Shown in pieces: positions 8,901 to 15,940 of a stretch of DNA of 34,105 nt (within the stretch, counting starts at the first letter, position 1; each line of letters opens with the position of its first letter). This stretch comes from Flammeovirgaceae bacterium. GTDB taxonomy: Bacteria; Bacteroidota; Bacteroidia; Cytophagales; Cyclobacteriaceae. The position numbers were made by a program, and so were the translations under genes. The stretch is taken from contig JAJTHV010000003.1 in NCBI GenBank assembly GCA_021300095.1, positions 1 to 34,105 on the forward strand. The letters run 5' to 3'. The notes under the pieces were generated by a model, which made no database searches, was not told where the DNA came from, and worked only from the letters and a program-made list of their open reading frames with translations.

Positions 8901-8949
8901 TTACCCGACTACCCGAACTATTGCCGTTGGCTTAAATATAAGTTTCTAG
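5902..8949 (+). CDS. susC: SusC/RagA-type TonB-linked outer membrane transporter
   Basis: A 1015-residue outer membrane receptor of normal SusC length. It has a signal peptide (1-24, ending SLAAQ), a carboxypeptidase-regulatory-like beta domain (about 28-105), the TonB box region 'EEVVVVGYG' (109-117) and a plug domain (about 125-235) with the SusC signature 'LKDASSAAIYGSRGANGV' (209-226). A long beta-barrel follows, ending in 'TRTIAVGLNISF' with the usual terminal Phe. SusC proteins form the TonB-ExbBD-powered pore that imports oligosaccharides captured by the SusD lid. The neighbouring GH144- and GH3-type enzymes suggest beta-1,2-glucan oligosaccharides as cargo; that is inference. ATGs at 5902 and 5905 are both possible starts. 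The susD gene follows almost directly, so the two are one transcript. Confidence 0.95.
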   Translation: MMGKSFSRILIFTVLTAISTSLAAQGRLVKGKVTTLEGGKSVEMPGVNVVIVGTSKGTTTDIDGSYSLELADSDKELSFSFIGYTMKTVAIGDQTVINVVLETDTQQLEEVVVVGYGVQKKSDITGSTANVKGDELYKQPVLTATQALQGKVAGVQIISSGQPGTSPQIRVRGVSTALGGTAALYVVDGVLTDDISNINTADIVDMNVLKDASSAAIYGSRGANGVVIITTKKGVSGKLNVSYNNNVGIRQAANLVEMANSAEYSNYVQAATGNIPPATNYNTDWYKTILRNAWQQNHNVSISGGSDKSTFLVNVGYLTDEGIVIDNDFKRLTIRVNQDIKINSILKVGFQSSYTNSVNQNGFGNIDIDEFGNIGSVYNDAYRAAPIIASIVDGKYGNTSTYQNVGNPLLDIKNNRVRVSADRLQGSTFLEAKPLEWLTIKTSIGADWRNSLNRAYHYKFLADESTFLVAGGNQYNNRSNLNVKNTQSLQWVWDNLITANKKFDKHDVTLLIGTTAEEYHNTSLGASRKDVPADPSLWYIGVGDANSSQNEGGGDAWARNSYLARLNYSYNGKYLLTATIRSDGSSRLPKQNRWQQYPSIGLGWVLTRESFMQNQNVFDLLKLRASFGIVGNDRIPTDAFTQTVALNKPYPFNGSSSASTNGVQINQIKDPNIKWETTEELDFAVEFSALQSKLTGEVNYYNKTVKNALINVPIPRTVGDIDGVILTNAASIQNTGLEIVVNWKDRINADFSYSIGGNVTFNTNKVVALNGGQAIRGGYIGASQGFTTYTDNGLAIGSFYVLKTMGVFNSDSEAAAYTDTNGKMIQPNAKAGDFRYQDVNGDGIIDDNDRVLAGSYQPKAYYGINLTANYKSWDFSLSIYGNSGNQVYNGKRAVRIKGEDNIEKALVYNRWTSSSLSQKQPAANVGNQLASDYFVESGSFIRINNLTVGYTFHQKVLQRLRISSLRVYATSQNLLTIKDYSGFTPELPGDPLNSGIELSAYPTTRTIAVGLNISF

Positions 8950-8983
8950 TAAGATGCAGGACAATCCAGAAAATACTCTCGAA

Positions 8984-10516
8984 ATGAAAACAGCAGCATT
9001 CTTAAAATTGACTCTAGTTATCACACTTCTTTCAAGTGTTTTTTATTCATGCAGTGATAGCTTTCTAGAGGTGCCTGTGCAGGGCGGAGTAAGTCCTGCT
9101 TCTGACCCTGACCTTGCCCCTAAATTAGTTACGGGCGTTTACCATAGCCTACTTCAAGGCAGTTCATTTGGCGATGGAGATATACACGGATTTGCATTTA
9201 TTTCCGTAACAAGTATTATGTCTGATGACGCAGATAAAGGGAGTACATTAGGAGATCAGGCAGTGCCAGTGGGTGACTTAGATAATTTTACGATTAGTCC
9301 TACGAATCGATTTGCAGAAACCTTGTGGAGCGGACACTACAATAGTATTGGCGCAGCGAACCAGGCAATTGCTGCTTTATCAAAGGCTACTTCAATTACT
9401 CCAGCTCTTCGAAATCAATTGACGGGTGAAGTTAAGTTCCTTCGAGCTTACTTGTATTTCAATTTGGTGAGAATGTATGGAGCTGTTCCATTGGTTCTTC
9501 GAGTTCCCAAAGATGCTCAAGATGCCAACTCCGAGCCAGCCTTTCAAACCCGAATTGCCGCGACCATAGTTTACGATAGCATTGCCCGAGATTTGCAGTA
9601 TGCTGTCAGCAATCTGCCCTTAAAATCTCAGTCAGCTACTGGGCATGCCAACAAAGGTGCTGCCCAAGCGTTGCTTGCGAAAGTATATATGTACCAGAAC
9701 AAATGGGATTTGGTAAAATCATTAACAGACGAAGTAATTAATTCGAATCAATATCAATTACTACCGAATTACGCCAATCTGTGGAGACAGGAGAGCAACA
9801 ATAATATCGAATCTATTTTCGAAATTCAGACAGGCGGTTTTAACAATGCCAATTTGGGTCCCGACCTATATACCATTTGCCAAGGCGTGCGCGTAGGTGG
9901 AGGAGGAGGATGGGATGATTTGGGATGGGGCTTCAATAATCCGAGCACCAATTTAGTAAACGCGTATGAAGTGGGCGACTTAAGAAAAGGTGCCACCATA
10001 TTGGCAATTGATAATTCAGGGACTCATAAGGGCACCATTTTGTGGGACGGATTTAGAGTGCCAAGCTCTGATTCGGTACAGAATTTATTCTACAACTACA
10101 AAGCATATACCAGCAAAGAAAAAGAAAAGTATGCCGATAAGAATGATAAAAACAGACCAAAGAACATTCCCATTCTTCGATATGCAGATGTCCTGTTAAT
10201 GAACGCGGAAGCAGCATTACAACCAAGCATCAACCAGCCAGCATTGGCACTTGATAACATTAATAAACTAAGACAACGCGCTGGCCTTACCATTAAGGGC
10301 AGTGTAAATATTGCCGATGTTTGGAAAGAGCGAAGAATAGAATTGGCCATGGAGCACGATCGGTTTTGGGATTTAGTTCGTCAGGGAAATGCCGGTCAGG
10401 TATTGCGAGCAGCAGGCAAAACCAATTTTGTAGATGGCAAGCACGAATTGTTACCAATCCCCAATTCACAGATTTTACTGAGTGCAAATAAATTAACACA
10501 AAATCCTGGCTATTAA
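8984..10516 (+). CDS. susD: SusD/RagB-type glycan-binding lipoprotein
   Basis: Start chosen at 8984, not at the in-frame ATG 8954, because residue 1 then opens a clean lipoprotein signal (MKTAAFLKLTLVITLLSS, lipobox VFYSC, lipidated Cys 23). The mature part (about 488 residues) has the SusD layout: an N-terminal 'DSFLEVPVQGGVSP' segment, a TPR-like helical region with 'FLRAYLYFNLVRMYGAVPL', and the C-terminal 'ILRYADVLLMNAEAAL' plus 'WKERRIELAMEHDRFWDLVR' motifs that define the family. The protein sits on the cell surface as the lid over the SusC pore and binds the glycan. The stop lies 101 bases ahead of the LamG lipoprotein gene, with no terminator visible between them. Substrate assignment follows the neighbours only. 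Confidence 0.95.
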   Translation: MKTAAFLKLTLVITLLSSVFYSCSDSFLEVPVQGGVSPASDPDLAPKLVTGVYHSLLQGSSFGDGDIHGFAFISVTSIMSDDADKGSTLGDQAVPVGDLDNFTISPTNRFAETLWSGHYNSIGAANQAIAALSKATSITPALRNQLTGEVKFLRAYLYFNLVRMYGAVPLVLRVPKDAQDANSEPAFQTRIAATIVYDSIARDLQYAVSNLPLKSQSATGHANKGAAQALLAKVYMYQNKWDLVKSLTDEVINSNQYQLLPNYANLWRQESNNNIESIFEIQTGGFNNANLGPDLYTICQGVRVGGGGGWDDLGWGFNNPSTNLVNAYEVGDLRKGATILAIDNSGTHKGTILWDGFRVPSSDSVQNLFYNYKAYTSKEKEKYADKNDKNRPKNIPILRYADVLLMNAEAALQPSINQPALALDNINKLRQRAGLTIKGSVNIADVWKERRIELAMEHDRFWDLVRQGNAGQVLRAAGKTNFVDGKHELLPIPNSQILLSANKLTQNPGY

Positions 10517-10617
10517 TTCAAGATGATGGCTTCAGAATTTGATACACGCGGATCACCAATTGAGCAAAAATTTAATAGAGGACTCTTATTTACTTTAATT
10601 TTTAAACTAAAACACAA

Positions 10618-11538
10618 ATGAAAAAAACAATTTATTATTTCTTATCCAGTGTGGCGGCAGTCACGCTGATGACCTTTGCAGGGTGTTCTTCAACAGACAA
10701 TGAATTACCAAAAATCGATGGCTTCAATAACTCGAATGAAGTAGCATCTACGAACTTAAAAGCGCATTGGACATTTGATGACACGAACAATGAGAGACTT
10801 TCAAGTACTGCAGCTAGTAATACATATGGTACAGTAGGGTTTGAAACAGGCAGAATAGGAAAGGCCTTGAAACTTACCAAGGGTGCGTTGGCTTACCCAA
10901 ACATAGCAGCGATCAACACTGCAGATGCATTGGCAAACTATACTGTGAGTATGTGGGTAAAGATTAATAACAAAAAAGGAACAACCTCTGAAGGATATAC
11001 CATGTTGTTTGGTTTGTTTCCGGATGGTTTAACGGCAAATACAACTGGGGATTTTATGTGGGGCAATTTAGATATGTCGGTTGAAACATCATGGTTTGCT
11101 CCTAAAACAACACCAGATACACTTGTTTTAAAAAGCCGCTTTATTATAAAAAATGCCGATGGTAGCATTAATGGCCAAGATAACAGACCAGATCCAAGAG
11201 GGAACCCTCCAATCGGAGTATTCAAACAATCTGGTACATGGGTTCATTTTGTAGCTCGCTGGAATGCAACAACTCATCAATTTGATTTATTCGGTAACGG
11301 AGTATCAATTGGTGCTTACAATGATCGCGGAACAACTGGCGCATTGAGAATGAATGTACCATGCAGAGCTGTATTTGGAAATGGTGCTACGAAGGAAGTT
11401 GGATTTGCAAATAATCCAGATCAACAAACTTGGTCGCCAATGGCTACTGCTTCAATCGATGATGTTAGAGTATTTAACACCGTTCTTACACAAGCACAAA
11501 TTACTGCTTTATACAATTTAGGTGTGGCCGGAAGATAA
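10618..11538 (+). CDS. LamG/concanavalin-like surface lipoprotein, probable glycan-binding protein
   Basis: A 306-residue lipoprotein: MKKTIYYFLSSVAAVTLM with lipobox TFAGC and lipidated Cys 23, followed by a short Ser/Asn-rich linker and one LamG-like jelly-roll domain (about 45-300). Family landmarks are 'LKAHWTFDDTNNERL', 'NYTVSMWVKINNKKGTT' and the closing 'ASIDDVRVFNTVLTQAQITALYNLG', which is the usual end of Laminin_G_3 domains. There are no hydrolase catalytic motifs. By position (directly after susD, before the enzymes) it matches the SusE/SGBP slot, so I infer an outer-surface protein that captures polysaccharide for the SusCD complex. A strong intrinsic terminator follows the stop by 15 bases, so susC-susD-this gene form one transcription unit. 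Confidence 0.8.
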   Translation: MKKTIYYFLSSVAAVTLMTFAGCSSTDNELPKIDGFNNSNEVASTNLKAHWTFDDTNNERLSSTAASNTYGTVGFETGRIGKALKLTKGALAYPNIAAINTADALANYTVSMWVKINNKKGTTSEGYTMLFGLFPDGLTANTTGDFMWGNLDMSVETSWFAPKTTPDTLVLKSRFIIKNADGSINGQDNRPDPRGNPPIGVFKQSGTWVHFVARWNATTHQFDLFGNGVSIGAYNDRGTTGALRMNVPCRAVFGNGATKEVGFANNPDQQTWSPMATASIDDVRVFNTVLTQAQITALYNLGVAGR

Positions 11539-11553
11539 GTAGATTTAGGGTTA

Positions 11554-11586
11554 AGAGGGCGCTGATGACAGCGTCCTCTTTTTTTA
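11554..11586 (+). terminator. Rho-independent terminator inside the PUL
   Basis: GAGGGCGCTG (11555-11564), loop ATGA, CAGCGTCCTC (11569-11578): ten pairs with one G-U, followed by seven T residues at 11579-11585. It separates the susC-susD-LamG unit from the two downstream hydrolase genes. Confidence 0.9.
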
Positions 11587-11602
11587 TTCACAAAAAACAT
11601 AC

Positions 11603-13243
11603 ATGAACATTCGCCTCCTCACTCTATTTTTACTTTTTTACATTCTGCAAATTGGTGCTTCGTGTACCAAAGACGCAACAACTCCAAAGGTTCTACTACC
11701 TTTCACCCTATCTAATTTACAAATCGATGGCATCGCACTTGGTAATAAAAGTGCCAATGCTTCTCTCACGCCACAAATCACTATTTCGTTTTCAGAGCCA
11801 ATCGATAAAACATCGGTAGCAAACGGATTGCTATTAACTGGAAGTACCGGAAATATTCCACTCAATTTTTCATTCAGCAAAAAAGACAGCACAGTAACGA
11901 TTAGTCCAACAAATGCATTGAATTATTGGAAACCCTATAATTTGATAATTAACACAGATTTGCTTTCTGCATCGAAAAAGAATCTAGAGTCATCGTTTGC
12001 CAGCAAGATCATCACACAAATAAATCCTGCCCCCAAGTTTCCAACCATCAGCGATGATGAGTTATTAACACTCACGCAAAAAAAGACATTTCAGTATTTC
12101 TATGATTTCGCGCATCCAGCCAGCGGCATGGCACGCGAACGAAATACTTCTGGCAATACAGTAACCACCGGTGGAACTGGATTTGGATTAATGGCACTGC
12201 TCGTAGGCATCGAGCGCAATTTTATTACGCGTCAACAAGGTGTGCAACAAGTGAATAAAGTCGTTACTTTCTTAGAAAAGGCAGATCGTTTTCATGGCGC
12301 ATGGTCGCATTGGGTAGATGGCAATACTGGAAAGGTAATTCCATTCAGCACGAAAGATAATGGTGGGGATTTGGTAGAGACTTCCTTTTTAGTGCAGGGC
12401 TTACTCACGGTTCGACAATATTTACAACCAACAGATACTGTCGGGAATAACCTGATCAAACGGATCAACACCTTATGGGAAACCGTGGAGTGGGATTGGT
12501 ATAGAAAAAATAACGAACAAGTTTTGTATTGGCATTGGTCGCCTAACTATAACTGGGATATGAACTTTGCCATGTATGGATATTTCGAACAGCAAATCAC
12601 CTATGTTTTAGCCGCAGCATCTCCAACACATAGTATTCCCAAATCAGTTTATTCCAATGGCTATGGAAGGAACGGTGGTATCAAAACAGGTAACACCTAT
12701 TATGGAATCAAACTCCCACTAGGCACACCCAGTCCGCTCTTCTGGGTGCAGTATTCTTATCTGGGTCTTGATCCACATTTCTCCGATGACTACGCAAATT
12801 ATTGGGAGCAAAATGTAAATGCCTCGAAAATTAACTATGCTTACTGTGTGGCAAATCCTAAAAAGTATCCCAACTATGGCGAATCGTGCTGGGGGCTAAC
12901 TTCGAGCGATAATCAAGTGGGATACAATGCGCATTCTCCGTCCAATGATTTAGGAGTAATAACACCAACAGCCGCATTGTCATCTTTCCCTTATACACCA
13001 ACTGAATCCATGAAGGCATTGAAGTTTTTCTATTATACCATGGGTGACAAACTGTGGGGCACTTATGGATTTTACGATGCATTCAATATTTCAGAAGCGT
13101 GGACGGCCAATTCTTATCTCGCCATTGATCAAGGCCCCATTGTAGTGATGATTGAGAATCATCGCACCGGGATGCTTTGGAATTTATTCATGTCGGCACC
13201 AGAGATACAGTTGGTAAAAACGAAATTGAATTTTACTCCCTAG
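11603..13243 (+). CDS. GH144-type endo-beta-1,2-glucanase lipoprotein with Ig-like domain
   Basis: A 546-residue lipoprotein (lipobox IGASC, Cys 21). Residues about 30-140 form an SbsA/Big_5-type Ig-like domain ('PQITISFSEPIDKTSV'), and residues about 150-540 the PF10091 (alpha/alpha)6 barrel. 'GGDLVETSFLVQGLL' supplies D256 and E259 in a DxxE arrangement, and 'GYFEQQITYVLAAASPTHSI' supplies E329; their spacing matches the three acidic residues I recall as essential in characterised GH144 (Chitinophaga pinensis enzyme). Also present are 'SPLFWVQYSYLGLDPHF' and 'GESCWGLTSSD'. Predicted to cut beta-1,2-glucan internally into sophoro-oligosaccharides. The gene starts 17 bases after the terminator that ends the susCD unit, and GH3 follows 64 bases after its stop. 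It is the more canonical of the two PF10091 enzymes here. Confidence 0.88.
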   Translation: MNIRLLTLFLLFYILQIGASCTKDATTPKVLLPFTLSNLQIDGIALGNKSANASLTPQITISFSEPIDKTSVANGLLLTGSTGNIPLNFSFSKKDSTVTISPTNALNYWKPYNLIINTDLLSASKKNLESSFASKIITQINPAPKFPTISDDELLTLTQKKTFQYFYDFAHPASGMARERNTSGNTVTTGGTGFGLMALLVGIERNFITRQQGVQQVNKVVTFLEKADRFHGAWSHWVDGNTGKVIPFSTKDNGGDLVETSFLVQGLLTVRQYLQPTDTVGNNLIKRINTLWETVEWDWYRKNNEQVLYWHWSPNYNWDMNFAMYGYFEQQITYVLAAASPTHSIPKSVYSNGYGRNGGIKTGNTYYGIKLPLGTPSPLFWVQYSYLGLDPHFSDDYANYWEQNVNASKINYAYCVANPKKYPNYGESCWGLTSSDNQVGYNAHSPSNDLGVITPTAALSSFPYTPTESMKALKFFYYTMGDKLWGTYGFYDAFNISEAWTANSYLAIDQGPIVVMIENHRTGMLWNLFMSAPEIQLVKTKLNFTP

Positions 13244-13307
13244 TGGTTTAAACAACTTAAGTAAGTCGTAATTTCTATAAAGGATCGTCAAATCAAATCT
13301 CATCTCT

Positions 13308-15590
13308 ATGAATGTCAAACTATTCCCCCTTGTAATATTCATCGTCATAATAGGCTGCTCAAATCCAACCTCTAACAAATCAGATCGCATGACGGTGGTG
13401 GTGGATTCAATCCTCAATCAAATGACGTTGGAAGAAAAGATTGGCCAATTGAATTTGCCTTCGGCAGGTGAGTTTGTTACGGGTCAGGCGGAGAATTCGG
13501 ATCTTGCAAAGAAAATTGAGAAGGGAATGATTGGTGGACTGTTTAATATCAAAACAGCGGCTCGCATTCGTGAAGTGCAAAAGTTAGCCATTGAAAAAAG
13601 TCGTACAAAGATTCCTTTGATCTTTGGAATGGATGTTATCCACGGTTATGAAAGTGTTTTCCCTATTCCATTGGGCTTGAGCTGTTCGTGGGACATGAAA
13701 TTAATTGAGCGCAGCGCGCGCATTGCCGCCCAAGAAGCAAGTGCCGATGGCATTAATTGGACATTCTCGCCCATGGTTGATATCTCACGTGATGCACGTT
13801 GGGGAAGAATTTCTGAAGGAAGCGGTGAAGATCCTTATCTCGGCTCTCAAATTGCCCGGGCTATGGTACGCGGCTATCAGGGAAATGATTTGTCAGCGAA
13901 CAATACCATTATGTCGTGTGTGAAACATTATGCGCTGTATGGTGCTGCTGAGGCAGGCCGCGATTACAATACAGTAGATATGAGTCACCACCGAATGTAT
14001 AATGAGTACTTGCCTCCTTACAAGGCTGCTGTTGATGAAGGTGCGGGAAGCATCATGGCATCGTTTAACGAAGTAGATGGAATACCTGCAACGGCCAACA
14101 AATGGTTGCTGACCGATGTACTTCGAAAGGAATGGGGTTTCAAAGGTTTTGTGGTTTCTGATTATACCGGTCTCACAGAAATGATTGAACACGGATACGG
14201 AGATACCATTGCGGTTTCAGCGAAAGCATTGGAAGCCGGACTAGATATGGACATGGTGAGCGAAGGATTACTGAATACACTTGCCCGCTCTGTGAAAGAT
14301 GGGAAAATTTCGGAGCAACAAATTAACAACGCTTGCCGCAGAATTTTAGAAGCAAAATACAAACTCGGTCTGTTTACAGATCCATACAAATATTGTAATG
14401 TAGAGCGTGCTAAGTCGGAAGTATTCAATGCAGCGAATCGAGCAGAAGCACGAAGCACCGCTACTCAAAGTTTTGTATTGCTCAAAAATCAAGGAGAAAT
14501 ATTGCCTTTGAAGAAAGCAGGAACCATTGCGTTGGTAGGCCCACTCGCAGATGCCAAAGAAAATATGACGGGTACTTGGAGTGTGGCGGCCCGTTTTGCG
14601 GAATCTATTTCTGTGAAGGCGGGCTTGGAAAAAGCATTGGAAGGGAAAGCAAAAGTGTTGTATGCGAAAGGATCTAACTTGGATGAAGATGAAGCGATTG
14701 AAGAGCGTGCCACCATGTTTGGAAAAACGTTGCATCGCGATAAGCGCTCTGCGGAAGAATTGCGAAATGAAGCAGTAGCGATTGCTAAAAGGGCGGATGT
14801 GATTGTGGTAGCGGGTGGCGAAGCAGCTGAAATGAGTGGTGAAGCTTCGAGCAGAACAAATATTCAAATTCCGGAAACACAACGCGATCTGATTAAAGCA
14901 TTATTAAAAACCGGAAAGCCGGTGGTGCTAGTGTTATTTACCGGCAGACCGCTTGCCGTGAAATGGGAATCAGAAAATGTGCCCGCAATACTAAATGTGT
15001 GGTTCGGTGGCAGTGAAGCTGGCGATGCGATTGCTGATGTGGTATTTGGTGATGTGAACCCTTCAGGTAAATTGACGACCACCTTTCCTCAAAATGTGGG
15101 ACAAGAGCCGATGTATTATGCGCAGAAAAATACGGGCCGACCATTAGGTGATGCCAAGTGGTTTCAAAAATTCAAATCCAACTATTTAGATGTTTCGAAT
15201 GACCCGGTTTATCCATTTGGATTTGGATTAAGTTATACACAGTTTACGTATGGCGATCTTTCGCTTAGCAAAAATCAGATGAGTTCAAATGATTCAATCA
15301 TCGCTTCCATTAATGTAACAAATATTGGCAAACGCGATGGTGCGGAAGTGGTGCAGTTTTATATTCGTGATTTAGTAGGATCAGTTACCCGCCCGATCAA
15401 AGAACTGAGAGGTTTTGAGAAAGTGATGATCAAAGCAGGAGAGACGAAGACTATTACTTTCAAAATTACGAATGAACAGCTTTCATTCTACCGCCAGGAT
15501 TTGAGTTACGGCAGCGAGCCAGGTAAGTTTCAATTATTTGTTGGAGGTAACTCACGAGATGTGAAGCAAGTTGAGTTTACATTAAATTAA
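13308..15590 (+). CDS. bglX: GH3 beta-glucosidase lipoprotein, BglX-like
   Basis: 760 residues with lipobox VIIGC (Cys 17). The GH3 N-terminal TIM barrel (about 30-370) carries 'KIPLIFGMDVIHGYESVFPI' and the nucleophile motif 'FVVSDYTGL' with Asp 285. The GH3 C-terminal alpha/beta domain (about 390-610) has 'AEMSGEASSRTNIQIP', and a fibronectin-III-like domain closes the protein ('GAEVVQFYIRDLVGSVTRPI'). It releases glucose from the non-reducing ends of beta-gluco-oligosaccharides in the periplasm or at the outer membrane. A GH3 in a beta-1,2-glucan locus of Bacteroides thetaiotaomicron is known, from memory, to act on sophoro-oligosaccharides; the GH144 neighbour makes the same role likely, but GH3 sequence alone does not fix linkage. 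It is the last gene of the locus; a palindromic repeat region follows. Confidence 0.92.
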   Translation: MNVKLFPLVIFIVIIGCSNPTSNKSDRMTVVVDSILNQMTLEEKIGQLNLPSAGEFVTGQAENSDLAKKIEKGMIGGLFNIKTAARIREVQKLAIEKSRTKIPLIFGMDVIHGYESVFPIPLGLSCSWDMKLIERSARIAAQEASADGINWTFSPMVDISRDARWGRISEGSGEDPYLGSQIARAMVRGYQGNDLSANNTIMSCVKHYALYGAAEAGRDYNTVDMSHHRMYNEYLPPYKAAVDEGAGSIMASFNEVDGIPATANKWLLTDVLRKEWGFKGFVVSDYTGLTEMIEHGYGDTIAVSAKALEAGLDMDMVSEGLLNTLARSVKDGKISEQQINNACRRILEAKYKLGLFTDPYKYCNVERAKSEVFNAANRAEARSTATQSFVLLKNQGEILPLKKAGTIALVGPLADAKENMTGTWSVAARFAESISVKAGLEKALEGKAKVLYAKGSNLDEDEAIEERATMFGKTLHRDKRSAEELRNEAVAIAKRADVIVVAGGEAAEMSGEASSRTNIQIPETQRDLIKALLKTGKPVVLVLFTGRPLAVKWESENVPAILNVWFGGSEAGDAIADVVFGDVNPSGKLTTTFPQNVGQEPMYYAQKNTGRPLGDAKWFQKFKSNYLDVSNDPVYPFGFGLSYTQFTYGDLSLSKNQMSSNDSIIASINVTNIGKRDGAEVVQFYIRDLVGSVTRPIKELRGFEKVMIKAGETKTITFKITNEQLSFYRQDLSYGSEPGKFQLFVGGNSRDVKQVEFTLN

Positions 15591-15620
15591 CTCTTAGAAT
15601 CTTAAACAATCCTAGTTTAA

Positions 15621-15650
15621 AATCCTTCAAGGTCTAGACCTTGAAGGATT
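15621..15650. terminator. Perfect 30-bp palindrome, possible bidirectional terminator
   Basis: Both halves are exactly complementary with no loop bases, starting 31 bases past the GH3 stop. In RNA either strand would form a stable hairpin. There is no T-run, so a terminator role is inferred from its placement between convergent genes. Confidence 0.45.
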
Positions 15651-15940
15651 AACAAGACTTTGAAGGATTAATTCTACTTTCTCTATTGTCAACCTAGTTT
15701 ATGCTGAACTAATTCTTTACAACCTTAAATAGAAAAAATCCTTCATGGTCTTACGCTTAATCAAATAGACCTTGAAGGATTAATAAAACTTTGAAGGATT
15801 AATTCTACTTTCTCTATCGTCAACCCCAGTTTACGTTAGACTAATTCTTTACAACCTTAAATAAAAAAATCCTTCAAGATATTTATGCTTAGGCAAATAG
15901 ACCTTGAAGGATTAATAAGATTTTGAAGGATTAATTCTAA
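15621..15940. repeat. Three-copy palindromic repeat between convergent genes
   Basis: This fills the 350-base gap between the GH3 stop and the gapN stop. Copy A (15621-15732) opens with a perfect 30-bp palindrome (15621-15650; half site AATCCTTCAAGGTCT). Copies B (15733-15862) and C (15863-15940, truncated) carry the same arms split by about 15-bp spacers, with one mismatch in B and more in C. Each continues with 'TTTGAAGGATTAATTCTA'; A and B share a further block ending 'AATTCTTTACAACCTTAAAT'. Unit length is about 112 to 130 bases. Copy C runs to the base before the gapN stop codon. There is no gene and no unique spacer, so this is not CRISPR. Confidence 0.9.

Noticed and set aside
14346-14882. 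178-residue - strand open frame
   Set aside because: Fully antisense to the GH3 gene, with low-complexity composition typical of shadow frames.
15621-15940. Possible CRISPR or insertion sequence
   Set aside because: Only three degenerate copies with repeated, not unique, intervening DNA, and no transposase frame.
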